From contig CAJYWD010000036.1 in the NCBI GenBank assembly GCA_913778505.1, forward strand, positions 124,001 to 188,000: DNA of 64,000 bases, given 5' to 3'. Position numbers and translations under genes: made by a program. This document shows, piece after piece, positions 45,219 through 53,743 of this stretch; position 1 is the stretch's first letter; each line of letters starts with the position of its first letter. This stretch comes from an uncultured Chryseobacterium sp. (lineage in GTDB: Bacteria; Bacteroidota; Bacteroidia; Flavobacteriales; Weeksellaceae). The notes beneath the pieces were generated by a model, which searched no databases, was not told where the DNA came from, and worked only from the letters and a program-made list of their open reading frames with translations.

Positions 45219-46274
45219 ATGCTCGAAGATAAATCACCCCAATTGACACCGATTTCCAAACTAGGAGAATTTGGTTTGATTAAACATTTAACGGCACATT
45301 TTCCTGTGATGCAGGATTCCACAAAAGTTGCCGTAGGCGATGATGCAGCTGTCATTGATGCCGGAAGCAGCAAGATGGTTATTTCTACAGATATGCTGGC
45401 GGAAGGTGTTCATTTCAATTTGGGTTATGTTCCGTTGAAACACCTTGGTTATAAAGCCGTAGCGGTGAATATCAGTGATATTGCCGCCATGAACGCTACG
45501 CCTACGCAGATTCTGGTTTCAGTCGCAGTGTCCAATCGTTTTCCGGTGGAGGCACTTGAGGAAATTTACTCGGGAATTGCCCTGGCCTGCAACCGATATC
45601 ATGTTGATCTAATTGGTGGAGACACCACCAGTTCTAATGCAGGCCTCGTCATGAGCATTACGGCAATCGGTCTTCAGGATGAGAATAAAATTGTAAAAAG
45701 AACCGGAGCCCAAGAGAATGATCTTTTAGTCGTTACGGGAGATCTGGGCGGTGCTTACATGGGACTTCAGATTTTAGAAAGAGAGCATTCTGTTTATCTG
45801 GCGAATCCCGATATGCAGCCGGAGATGGAAGGTTACGATTATATCCTGGAGCGGCAGCTAAAACCTGAGGCCAGAACCGACATCCGTAAAAAACTGGAGG
45901 AGCTGGACATCTTGCCAACAGCGATGATTGATGTGTCAGATGGCTTGGCTTCGGAAATTCTTCATTTATCGGATCAGTCCAAGGTTGGTTTTCACTTGTA
46001 TGAAGAAAAAATTCCTATGGACAGCACGATGATTTCTACTGCGGAAGAACTTAACCTGAATCCTGCAATGGCTGCACTAAATGGTGGCGAGGATTATGAA
46101 CTGCTCTTCACCATTTCGCCATCTGACTTTGACAAAATTAAAAATCACCCGGACTTTACAGTGATTGGCCACGCAACAGCAGAATCTTCTGGAAATTACT
46201 TAGTCGCAAGTGGCTCTAACCAGTTGATTCCACTCACGGCGCAAGGCTGGGACGCATTCCTGAACGGAGAATAA
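45219..46274 (+). CDS. thiL: Thiamine-monophosphate kinase
   Basis: A 351-residue enzyme that phosphorylates thiamine monophosphate to the cofactor thiamine diphosphate. GDDAAVID at 40-47 binds Mg-ATP; ISTDMLAEGVHF, NISDIAAMNATP, GGDTTSS and DVSDGLASEILH follow in the usual order. ATG at 45219 gives the expected MLEDK start. The M48 peptidase gene begins 46 bases after its stop; no thiamine riboswitch is seen upstream. Confidence 0.95.
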   Translation: MLEDKSPQLTPISKLGEFGLIKHLTAHFPVMQDSTKVAVGDDAAVIDAGSSKMVISTDMLAEGVHFNLGYVPLKHLGYKAVAVNISDIAAMNATPTQILVSVAVSNRFPVEALEEIYSGIALACNRYHVDLIGGDTTSSNAGLVMSITAIGLQDENKIVKRTGAQENDLLVVTGDLGGAYMGLQILEREHSVYLANPDMQPEMEGYDYILERQLKPEARTDIRKKLEELDILPTAMIDVSDGLASEILHLSDQSKVGFHLYEEKIPMDSTMISTAEELNLNPAMAALNGGEDYELLFTISPSDFDKIKNHPDFTVIGHATAESSGNYLVASGSNQLIPLTAQGWDAFLNGE

Positions 46275-46320
46275 TTTTTGGAATAAAACTTGTAAAACAC
46301 AAATAAATTTTGAATAAACG

Positions 46321-47127
46321 ATGAAAGTCCTAAAAATCTCCTCTTACATTTTGGTTGGGCTGGGTTTAGTAGCCTGTGTTACCAATCCTATTACAGGCCG
46401 TTCCTCCATCCAGATTGCCAACAATTCTGAGATTGCAACTGCAGCAGCTTCTGAATACCGCACCACTCTGGCAAAAGCCAAAGTAATCACAGGAACAGCC
46501 GATGCCAGCCGGGTCAAGAATGTGGGTGCTAAAATTAAGAATGCTGCCTATGCCTACTACAAAAGTATAGGGCGGCAATCTGCGCTCAATGGTTACAATT
46601 GGGAATTTAATCTTATACAGGATCCTCAGTTGAATGCATGGTGTATGCCTGGCGGAAAAGTAGCCTTTTACAGTGGAATTATGCCAGTGTGCAAAGACGA
46701 TAACGGAGTAGCTGTTGTAATGGGTCACGAAGTCTCTCACGCTTTGGCAGGACATGGCAATGAAAGAATTTCTCAGGCCATGCTCGCTCAATATGGTGGA
46801 AATCTGCTTGGCGGAAGCATGTCAAACAGCCAATGGTCCAGCATTTTTGAACGGCTATATCCTTTGGGCGCCCAGGTTGGACTAATGGCTTATGGTAGAA
46901 AACAGGAATCCGAAGCGGATGAGATGGGATTGTACCTGATGGCGATGGCCGGTTATGATCCAAGAAATGCTACATCATTCTGGCAAAGAATGGAAGCCTC
47001 TTCTACAGGCAGCCGTCCACCGGAATTTCTTTCTACACACCCGAATCCTGCCAATAGAATTGCGGATCTGAATGCCGATATGCCGAAAGCATTGCAATAT
47101 TATAGGACAGCTGGTGGTAAGCTTTAA
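46321..47127 (+). CDS. M48 family metallopeptidase lipoprotein
   Basis: A 268-residue lipoprotein peptidase. The signal ends GLVACV with the lipid cysteine at 19. The zinc motif is H136-E137-V-S-H140, followed by GHGNERIS and a third ligand glutamate in QESEADEMG. These features match the LoiP/YcaL-type M48 group acting on outer-membrane or periplasmic proteins. A small membrane protein gene follows after 33 bases. Confidence 0.92.
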   Translation: MKVLKISSYILVGLGLVACVTNPITGRSSIQIANNSEIATAAASEYRTTLAKAKVITGTADASRVKNVGAKIKNAAYAYYKSIGRQSALNGYNWEFNLIQDPQLNAWCMPGGKVAFYSGIMPVCKDDNGVAVVMGHEVSHALAGHGNERISQAMLAQYGGNLLGGSMSNSQWSSIFERLYPLGAQVGLMAYGRKQESEADEMGLYLMAMAGYDPRNATSFWQRMEASSTGSRPPEFLSTHPNPANRIADLNADMPKALQYYRTAGGKL

Positions 47128-47160
47128 TTTTTTTGTTAATTTTAAAGAAAAATCACAATT

Positions 47161-47433
47161 ATGAAAAGTTTAATCATTATTGGTATCGTCCTTTTTGGGA
47201 TCGGAGGTCTTCTTTTTTATCTTAATGATATGGCAGTAGACCTGCGTGTAGTGTATGGTTCTCTATGTGGAATCGGAATCGGGCTTATTATAGGAGGCCT
47301 TGTAGGATATCTTAGCAAAGGGAGCGCAGTGAAAGAAGCCCAAATCCGTCAGGAATTGAAGCGTCTTCAGCAGGAGAAGGCCGAGTTGGAAAAACAAAGA
47401 GTAGAAAATACGGTAGGACATAACAATTACTAA
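47161..47433 (+). CDS. Small membrane protein with coiled-coil tail
   Basis: A 90-residue protein with two hydrophobic helices (about 3-20 and 32-52, IGIVLFGIGGLLFYL and GSLCGIGIGLIIGGLVGYL) and a charged C-terminal coiled-coil segment (EAQIRQELKRLQQEKAELEK). Family not recognised. It lies 33 bases after the M48 peptidase gene, so it may be a partner of it, and ends 2 bases from the convergent AraC gene. Confidence 0.7.
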   Translation: MKSLIIIGIVLFGIGGLLFYLNDMAVDLRVVYGSLCGIGIGLIIGGLVGYLSKGSAVKEAQIRQELKRLQQEKAELEKQRVENTVGHNNY

Positions 47434-47435
47434 TC

Positions 47436-48281
47436 TTAAAGATTTTTAATGAACTGTCCTGGCGTTGTATTGGTATACTTTTTAAAGATCTTATTGAAGT
47501 ACGTAATATTATTAAAACCTGTAGCATAGCAACTTTCTGCTATGCTTTTTTCTTGTGAAAGCAAAATGCATGCTTTGTCAATCCGGTACCGGTTCACAAA
47601 TTCTACAAAAGTTAGTGAAGTCGCTTTCTTAAAAAAATTACAGAATGCCGGTTTGGTAAGATTCGCAAGATTGGCAGCCTGCATGATGTCGATATCATTC
47701 TGGTACCCATTTTCCACATAGGTAAATACCGCTTCCAGCCGGTTACGGTTTCTGGATACAATGGTGTAAGGCATCACTTCTGTATTCATCACCTCATATT
47801 CCTCGGTTTTGGAAAGGTGGAAAAGGATGTCAAGCAAGAGCAGATAACGTGTGTAACCTTCTGCAGAAGCCAATTTTTCCAGTTTGGGAATCAGCAGGTT
47901 TTTTATTTTTGATGAGAAGAGTACGCCGTACCTGGACATCTCCAGAAGTTTTTTTATAGCTGCCGTATCTGCCTCACCTTCCGGCAGGGAAAGAATCTCT
48001 TCCCGGAACAAAACCACGATCTCTTCATGCGGATCGGTTGCATTAAGACCAAAGCCGGAGTGTGGAATGTTGGATCCTATAAGTGCCAGCGCACCATCTT
48101 CGAAATGGCTTTTATGATAACCCACATGGCGCGTACCTTTCCCATTAAATACGCAAACAATCTCAAATTCAACATGATAGTGGTATTGCCAGTTCAGTTC
48201 CGAGATTGGAACATCTTTAATGTGCAGCACTTTGAAAGAGCTGTTTTCGTCTGGCGTAATGTGTTCAAGTATAACTTTCAT
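47436..48281 (-). CDS. AraC-family transcriptional regulator
   Basis: A 281-residue regulator. The N-terminal cupin-like sensing domain (HYHVEFEIVCVFNGKGTRHV, HSGFGLNA) is followed by the C-terminal double helix-turn-helix: NLANLTKPAFCNFFKK in the first and CYATGFNNITYFNKIFKKYTNTTPGQFIK in the second, the usual AraC wording. The ligand is unknown, although sugar- or chitobiose-type regulators share this cupin. No obvious target operon is adjacent. A -7 element TATTTTTG lies 22 bases before the ATG. Confidence 0.93.
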   Translation of the reverse strand: MKVILEHITPDENSSFKVLHIKDVPISELNWQYHYHVEFEIVCVFNGKGTRHVGYHKSHFEDGALALIGSNIPHSGFGLNATDPHEEIVVLFREEILSLPEGEADTAAIKKLLEMSRYGVLFSSKIKNLLIPKLEKLASAEGYTRYLLLLDILFHLSKTEEYEVMNTEVMPYTIVSRNRNRLEAVFTYVENGYQNDIDIMQAANLANLTKPAFCNFFKKATSLTFVEFVNRYRIDKACILLSQEKSIAESCYATGFNNITYFNKIFKKYTNTTPGQFIKNL

Positions 48282-48303
48282 TCAAGTTAATATTGTTTGG
48301 AAA

Positions 48304-48311
48304 CAAAAATA
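48304..48311 (-). promoter_or_regulatory. -7 promoter element for the AraC-type gene
   Basis: The minus strand reads TATTTTTG, 22 bases upstream of the start at 48281. Confidence 0.5.
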
Positions 48312-48450
48312 AACAAAAGATGTTAATATTGTTCTATTTTTGGTTTATTATGTTAAACAATTGTTGAATAAAAGCTTATATTTTCGTAGTACAAAAAATG
48401 ATTTCTCACAGCAGAGATTTTTTTGTGAATTTTTAAGGTCTATATATGAA

Positions 48451-48477
48451 GAAGGCTGGAAATCGTTTCCAGCCTTC
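48451..48477 (-). terminator. Hairpin after the outer-membrane protein gene
   Basis: A perfect 12-bp stem (GAAGGCTGGAAA, 48451-48462 with 48466-48477), loop TCG, 21 bases past the stop of the 48499 gene. No strong T-run follows on the minus strand, so confidence is moderate. Confidence 0.65.
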
Positions 48478-48498
48478 TCATATTTTTTGGAGTAGTGA

Positions 48499-49116
48499 TT
48501 ATTTGAAGTTATAACCGATCCCCAGAATAAACATGCTTGGTCTGTTATCGTAACGGATTTCCTGTCCTGCGACAGATTTAAAAATTCTTGTATCCTTAGA
48601 AAAAGCACCCTCGTATCTGGCATTAGCAACAAATTTTCCTAGAGTAGCCTGAGCACCAAATTGATAACCAACAGTAAACTCATTTTTTGCATCTTCGATA
48701 AAAGTGTTTTTATTTTGATTGGCGCTTAGGTTGTAAGAAGCTACAGGACCCACAAATGCTGCTAGTTTTCCTAAAAGAAAATTGTGACCGATCATAACAG
48801 GAACATCTAATCTGTCACTTTTTGCTTCTACCTCTACACCCTCGATTGTATTCTTACTCTTGAAATTAGTATAATAAATTTCCGGCATTACAAACCATCC
48901 GCCTACAGGAGATCCGATCTTAAATGCAAGACCCAAATTGAAGCCGGATGTATTGTCTCCTTTACTATCTACAGCATTGTTAAATGTTCCTTTAAATTCT
49001 TCCCAGCTTGCAGAAGAAGTATTAAACAGGGCATTGGCTCTCACGCCTACAGTTACTTGCGAGTACGCCATCAGTCCCAGGAACATTGCGGCTGCGCTAA
49101 TCAGTTTTTTAGTCAT
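48499..49116 (-). CDS. Outer-membrane beta-barrel protein (porin-like)
   Basis: A 205-residue exported protein. The signal peptide (MTKKLISAAAMFLGLMAYS|Q) is followed by barrel strands such as GVRANALFNTSS, GFNLGLAFKIGSP and the final MFILGIGYNFK ending in an aromatic-lysine. This matches the PorT-like/OMP beta-barrel class of Bacteroidota. Function unknown. The MlaF-like gene lies 25 bases upstream on the same strand, so a joint transcript is possible but unrelated. Confidence 0.8.
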   Translation of the reverse strand: MTKKLISAAAMFLGLMAYSQVTVGVRANALFNTSSASWEEFKGTFNNAVDSKGDNTSGFNLGLAFKIGSPVGGWFVMPEIYYTNFKSKNTIEGVEVEAKSDRLDVPVMIGHNFLLGKLAAFVGPVASYNLSANQNKNTFIEDAKNEFTVGYQFGAQATLGKFVANARYEGAFSKDTRIFKSVAGQEIRYDNRPSMFILGIGYNFK

Positions 49117-49141
49117 TTTGTTTGATTTTATTATAGTTTAA

Positions 49142-49957
49142 TTATTGTGATGGATGGTCTGTCTCCGGCTTGCTTTGAGTCGTAAGACTGGTCTGGTCAT
49201 TTTCCAGCATAAATTCTCTTAGCTGTTTGAAAAGTTCGGATGAATACACAAAATCAATAAGATTTTTATTTTTCGCCGTAGCCAGGATATCTTTGTTACC
49301 TTCCCACTCTTTGACACCGAGTCTGAGGTAAAGAATCTTCTCGCCAATGGTCATCACCGAGTTCATATCGTGGGTGTTGATAATAGTGGTGGTATTGTAT
49401 TCCTTAGTGATTTCCATCAGCAGGTCATCAATCACGTTGGAAGTATAAGGATCCAGCCCGGAGTTGGGCTCGTCACAGAAAAGGTATTTGGGATTATTGA
49501 CAATCGCTCTTGCGATGGCCACACGTTTCTGCATACCACCGGAAATCTCGGAAGGAAATTTTTTATTCGCATTCTGTAAATTGACCCTGCCAATTACTTC
49601 CAGCACTTTGCGTTTCTTCTCACGGTAAGTGAGATTGGTGAACATATCCAGCGGGAAGCTGATATTTTCTTCCACTGTCATGGAGTCGAAGAGAGCGCTG
49701 CCCTGGAAAACCGTCCCAATTTCCGATCGCAGGGATTGCTTCTCCTCTCTGGACATGGTTACAATGTCTCTGCCATCAAAAAGAATACTTCCGCTGGATG
49801 GCTCGTAAACATTGAGAAGTGACTTAAGGAATACTGTTTTTCCCGAGCCACTCTGTCCAATGATTAGATTGACTTTTCCTGTATCGAAGGTAGTTGAAAT
49901 GCCTTTAAGAACCTCAACGCTGTCGAAACTTTTTCTTAATTCTTTGACCTCTATCAT
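49142..49957 (-). CDS. MlaF-like ABC transporter ATP-binding protein
   Basis: A 271-residue ATPase with Walker A GQSGSGKT (34-41), signature ISGGMQKRVAIARA and Walker B YLFCDEPNSGLDP. The wording is that of the MlaF group, which with MlaE forms a phospholipid transporter keeping outer-membrane asymmetry. Its ATG overlaps the stop of the MlaE-like gene by one base. No MlaD-type MCE gene is present in the window, so the substrate-binding partner must be elsewhere (inference). Confidence 0.92.
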   Translation of the reverse strand: MIEVKELRKSFDSVEVLKGISTTFDTGKVNLIIGQSGSGKTVFLKSLLNVYEPSSGSILFDGRDIVTMSREEKQSLRSEIGTVFQGSALFDSMTVEENISFPLDMFTNLTYREKKRKVLEVIGRVNLQNANKKFPSEISGGMQKRVAIARAIVNNPKYLFCDEPNSGLDPYTSNVIDDLLMEITKEYNTTTIINTHDMNSVMTIGEKILYLRLGVKEWEGNKDILATAKNKNLIDFVYSSELFKQLREFMLENDQTSLTTQSKPETDHPSQ

Positions 49958-50709
49958 CAGCTCAGTAACATTTGGGTTAGTAATAAGTCCATGATGATCA
50001 CAGACACCATTGTCCAGACCACAGCCTGCGTGCTGGCACGTCCTACTTCCAGTGAGCCGCCTTTGACGTTATAACCAAAGTAGGCAGGAATGGTGGCAAT
50101 TAAAAAAGCAAAAACAGCAGTTTTCAGGAATGCATACCAGATAAAATAAGAAGGCATGTACATCTGGATACCTGTAATGTAGTCGGCTTTTGTCCAGTTG
50201 CCTGTTGCTATTCCGGCTACATATCCACCCCAGATTCCTACAACAATACTAATGGCAATGAGCAGAGGATTAAAAATAACGCTCGCAACCACCTTTGGCA
50301 ATATCAGGAAATTCGGTGAATTAACACCCATTATGTCAAGTGCGTCAATCTGCTCCGTAACCCGCATGGTTCCGATGCTTCCTGCAATATAGGATCCGAC
50401 TTTTCCCGCCAGAATCACGGAAATAATCGTCGGCGAAAATTCCAGAATCAAAACCACCTTGGTGGCATATCCGATGAAACTGTTCGGAATAGGGAATGAG
50501 GATGCACTGAAGTTATTGTACATCTGAATAGCCACTACCGCCCCCACAAAAAAGGATGTGAAGAGTACCAGACCAAAGGAGTTGACTCCCAGATCATAAA
50601 ATTCCCGTACTAAAAGTTTGAGATATACATTACGTTTCTGGGGTTTGCTCATCACTTTTCCCATCAGCATAAAATATTCTCCTACAGATTCGAATAATCT
50701 TTTTAACAT
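49957..50709 (-). CDS. MlaE-like ABC transporter permease
   Basis: A 250-residue inner-membrane permease with about five helices, containing the MlaE signatures FFVGAVVAIQ, LEFSPTIISVILAGKVG, IAGSIGTMRVTEQIDALD, and a hydrophobic C-terminus. Together with the overlapping ATPase gene (TGATG) it forms an MlaFE-like unit. The start lies 29 bases downstream of the glycosyltransferase gene on the same strand. Confidence 0.93.
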   Translation of the reverse strand: MLKRLFESVGEYFMLMGKVMSKPQKRNVYLKLLVREFYDLGVNSFGLVLFTSFFVGAVVAIQMYNNFSASSFPIPNSFIGYATKVVLILEFSPTIISVILAGKVGSYIAGSIGTMRVTEQIDALDIMGVNSPNFLILPKVVASVIFNPLLIAISIVVGIWGGYVAGIATGNWTKADYITGIQMYMPSYFIWYAFLKTAVFAFLIATIPAYFGYNVKGGSLEVGRASTQAVVWTMVSVIIMDLLLTQMLLS

Positions 50710-50738
50710 ATTGCTAAATTAGTTTTTTTTCCGGATAC

Positions 50739-52106
50739 TTAACGGGCTTTTTTATCGCCGCCAATGACCAGGAAAACAGTTTTCAGAATGATAACAATAT
50801 CCATACTAAAACTCCAGTTTCTGACATAAAAGGAGTCAGCAAGGATTCTTTTTTTCATTCCAAGGTTCATATCGCCTTCGTCGCCTCTCAGTCCATTGAC
50901 CTGCGCAAGGCCCGTAATCCCTGGTTTTACCATGCTGCGAAGGCTGTACCGGCTGATTTTTGGTTTGTAATAATCATCCACCAGAAGCATGTGGGGCCTC
51001 GGGCCCACTACGGACATCTTACCAAGCAGCACATTGATAAACTGCGGCATCTCGTCCAGGCTCGTTTTCCGCAGGAACTTTCCGATTTTTGTGATCCTTA
51101 CATCATCTACATCGGTCGTTTTGTCCGCAGAATGCTCATTCACTTTCATGGTTCGGAATTTAAGACAGTCAAAAACCTCATCGTGAAAGCCATAGCGTTT
51201 TTGGATGAAAAATGGTGAACCTTCGGAGCCGTCCAGTTTGATCAATAATATAATTAACGGAAAAAGCCACGTGCCAATTCCGACTAATATGATCGCAGAA
51301 AAGACGATATCAAAACTGCGTTTTATTGTCGCATTAGAAAATACATCCAGCGGATACTTGGCTTGCTCCAGAACCGGCACTGTCTCGATATAGCTAAACT
51401 CATATTCAAAAAAATGATTCTGAATGATGTTCGGAACCAGGGCAATCTTGACTTTATTAATTTCTGCCTGCCGGAAAAGCTGATCCTCAAAATCTTTATC
51501 AAAACTATTTTCGGAGGGCAAAAATATCGTGTGGATGCCGTTCCTCTTCCAGAAGTCTGTAATGCTGCGGAAATCATAACCATCTGTATAATTGAAGGTT
51601 TTATATCCAAAATCTTTACGTTCCTTCAAAATATTTTTCAAAACTGTAGTGGAAGCATTCTCTCCAATGAACATCACATTTCTATGGTTTTTTCCTATGC
51701 TGCGGATGTACTTTAAGATAAAGAAAATCAGTGTTTTAATTGGAAGAACGATGAGTAGAAGAATGATCGCCAGATAAAAGCGTTCGGTCTTCAGAAAGTC
51801 ATTATTGCTGACCTTACCGAGCAGCAGTACTCCCATAAAAAAGAAAAAGACGTGGAGGATAATCCGTTCCAGATAGATGGTGTAGGAAATATTACGCGGG
51901 ATATGATATAACTTGGTTCTGCCACTGAGAAGTGTCCAGAACATACACAGGAGCACAATGGATAGTATGTTTTGCTCCATCGTTTCGGAATCATACTTGA
52001 CTTCGAAGTTTCTCCAGTAATAAGCTACAAAAACGGATGCTACCAGAATCATATCCAGTAGTATCAAGAAGGTTTTGAAGTAGCGGGAGTATCTGAGTCG
52101 CTGCAT
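50739..52106 (-). CDS. Exopolysaccharide polyprenyl-phosphate glycosylphosphotransferase (WcaJ type)
   Basis: A 455-residue protein with four N-terminal helices, a central nucleotide-binding CoA-like domain, and a C-terminal sugar transferase domain with FIQKRYGFHDEVFDCLKFRT, LRKTSLDEMPQF, VVGPRPH and KPGITGLAQVNG. Such enzymes transfer hexose-1-phosphate onto undecaprenyl phosphate, starting capsule or exopolysaccharide repeat units. No other polysaccharide genes lie next to it, so its cluster partner is not visible here. Confidence 0.93.
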   Translation of the reverse strand: MQRLRYSRYFKTFLILLDMILVASVFVAYYWRNFEVKYDSETMEQNILSIVLLCMFWTLLSGRTKLYHIPRNISYTIYLERIILHVFFFFMGVLLLGKVSNNDFLKTERFYLAIILLLIVLPIKTLIFFILKYIRSIGKNHRNVMFIGENASTTVLKNILKERKDFGYKTFNYTDGYDFRSITDFWKRNGIHTIFLPSENSFDKDFEDQLFRQAEINKVKIALVPNIIQNHFFEYEFSYIETVPVLEQAKYPLDVFSNATIKRSFDIVFSAIILVGIGTWLFPLIILLIKLDGSEGSPFFIQKRYGFHDEVFDCLKFRTMKVNEHSADKTTDVDDVRITKIGKFLRKTSLDEMPQFINVLLGKMSVVGPRPHMLLVDDYYKPKISRYSLRSMVKPGITGLAQVNGLRGDEGDMNLGMKKRILADSFYVRNWSFSMDIVIILKTVFLVIGGDKKAR

Positions 52107-52120
52107 AATAAACCGCCAAT

Positions 52121-52753
52121 TTAAGGAATATTCAGATATTTATGCGTTTGTATGGAAGACCGCCATTTGGGATTTACAAGTATGAAGTCTGTAATTTTCG
52201 GGTACATTACGTCGCGCTTGCTCCATTCGCTCTGCAGATACAGCTCGCATGCTTTGCCCACTTTTTCCGATTGTTCCTGCGCAAATTTAAAATCATTTTG
52301 ATTGAAAATAATCATTTTCAACTCATTGGCAAAAGGGTATATATCGGCTAATGGCAATCCCGTTTTTTTTGGCGAAAGTGTGATCCAGTCCAGATGACCA
52401 CTCATAGGATAGGCTCCGGATGTTTCGATGTGAATGGTACAGCCTAATTTCTTTAGCTTCGAGGTCAAAACATTAAGATTCCACATCAGCGGCTCGCCTC
52501 CTGTCAGAACAATGGTTTTACAGTATTTGGCAGCCGTTTCTGCAATTTCTTCCGTGTTCATCAACGGGTGCAGCTTAGGATCCCAGCTTTCTTTGACATC
52601 GCACCAATGACAGCCGACATCGCATCCGCCAAGACGGATAAAGTAGGCTGCTTTTCCAGCATGGTAGCCCTCGCCCTGAATAGTGTAAAAATGCTCCATT
52701 ACGGGGAGCATTTTACCTTCTTTTAATAATAATTCTTCTTCTTCCTTAGTCAT
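52121..52753 (-). CDS. queE: 7-carboxy-7-deazaguanine synthase
   Basis: A 210-residue radical SAM enzyme of the queuosine/deazapurine pathway, converting 6-carboxytetrahydropterin to 7-carboxy-7-deazaguanine. The CX3CX2C cluster motif is C44, C48 and C51 (GGCDVGCHWCDV), preceded by YTIQGEGYHAGK, with later TGGEPLMW and HIETSGAYP. The ATG at 52753 (MTKEEEELL) fits the family, and it overlaps the folD stop by 8 bases. Confidence 0.92.
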   Translation of the reverse strand: MTKEEEELLLKEGKMLPVMEHFYTIQGEGYHAGKAAYFIRLGGCDVGCHWCDVKESWDPKLHPLMNTEEIAETAAKYCKTIVLTGGEPLMWNLNVLTSKLKKLGCTIHIETSGAYPMSGHLDWITLSPKKTGLPLADIYPFANELKMIIFNQNDFKFAQEQSEKVGKACELYLQSEWSKRDVMYPKITDFILVNPKWRSSIQTHKYLNIP

Positions 52754-53630
52754 TATAAACTGAAGTTTTATAGGCAATGATGGTATTTTTCATCAGCATG
52801 GCACGCGTCATCGGCCCCACGCCTCCCGGAACCGGCGTGATCCAGCTTGCTTTTTCGGCACAGCTGTCAAAATCCACATCGCCTGCCAGATGATAGCCTT
52901 TTTCTGAGTTATCTTCCACTCTTGTAATTCCAACATCTACGATAACGGCACCGTCTTTTATCATTTCTTTTTTCAGAAAATTCGGATCGCCCAATGCCGT
53001 TATGACGATGTCGGCTTGTTTGGTATATTCTTCTATATGCTCTGTGTAAGAATGTGTGAGCGTCACTGTAGAGTTTCCCGGGAAATCTTTTCTTCCCATC
53101 AGGATGCTCATTGGTTTTCCTACGATTCTGCTTCTACCGATAATCACGCAGTTCTTACCTTTTGTTTCGATATTGTATCGTTCCAAGAGGGTCAAGATTC
53201 CGAATGGTGTTGCCGGCAGGAAAGTATCCATTTCCAAAGCCATTTTTCCAAAATTCTCGGGATGAAAACCATCCACATCTTTTCTGGGGTCAATGGCCAT
53301 AATGATCTTTTCCTGATCGATCTGTTTTGGCAATGGTAACTGTACAATAAATCCGTCTACAGCTTTAGATTTGTTGAGTTCATCAATCTTTTCCAATAAT
53401 TCCGATTCCGAAACCGTACTCGGAAATTTGATCAGTGAAGAGCTGAATCCTACTTCCTCACAATCTTTCACTTTGCTGTTGACATAAGCCTTGCTGGCGC
53501 CATTGTTACCAACCAGAATGGCGACCAAGTGCGGCGCTCTTCGGTTATTGGCAAGTATTTTTTCAACTTCCTGCTTAATTTCAGCCTTTACTTCTTTTGA
53601 GACCTTGAGGCCATCTAGAATTTGTGCCAT
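52746..53630 (-). CDS. folD: Bifunctional methylenetetrahydrofolate dehydrogenase/cyclohydrolase
   Basis: A 294-residue one-carbon enzyme that interconverts 5,10-methylene-, methenyl- and 10-formyl-tetrahydrofolate with NADP. Y49 and K53 (AYVNSKVKDCEEVG) are the catalytic pair; GFIVQLPLPKQID, PFGILTLLERYNI, IIGRSRIVGKP and TPVPGGVGPMT follow in the usual order. Start ATG at 53630. The queE start overlaps its stop, so the two are co-translated. Confidence 0.96.
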   Translation of the reverse strand: MAQILDGLKVSKEVKAEIKQEVEKILANNRRAPHLVAILVGNNGASKAYVNSKVKDCEEVGFSSSLIKFPSTVSESELLEKIDELNKSKAVDGFIVQLPLPKQIDQEKIIMAIDPRKDVDGFHPENFGKMALEMDTFLPATPFGILTLLERYNIETKGKNCVIIGRSRIVGKPMSILMGRKDFPGNSTVTLTHSYTEHIEEYTKQADIVITALGDPNFLKKEMIKDGAVIVDVGITRVEDNSEKGYHLAGDVDFDSCAEKASWITPVPGGVGPMTRAMLMKNTIIAYKTSVYND

Positions 53631-53660
53631 TTTTCTTTCTTTTTACTTTTTTTAGATTAA

Positions 53661-53743
53661 AATCAATAGAAAATTAATATAAATTATTGATTTTCAAAAA
53701 ATTAAAAAATATAATATTTTATTCTATTATTTTTCTATTGATT
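53661..53743. repeat. 13-bp inverted repeat at the folD / AlbA_2 gene boundary
   Basis: AATCAATAGAAAA (53661-53673) and its complement TTTTCTATTGATT (53731-53743) flank a 57-base AT-rich spacer; the right arm touches the stop codon of the AlbA_2 gene. It may be a terminator or the edge of an insertion. Confidence 0.75.

Noticed and set aside
48348..48632. 94-codon minus-strand frame across the terminator after the beta-barrel gene
   Set aside because: It overlaps the barrel gene's 3' end and the hairpin, and has no plausible composition.
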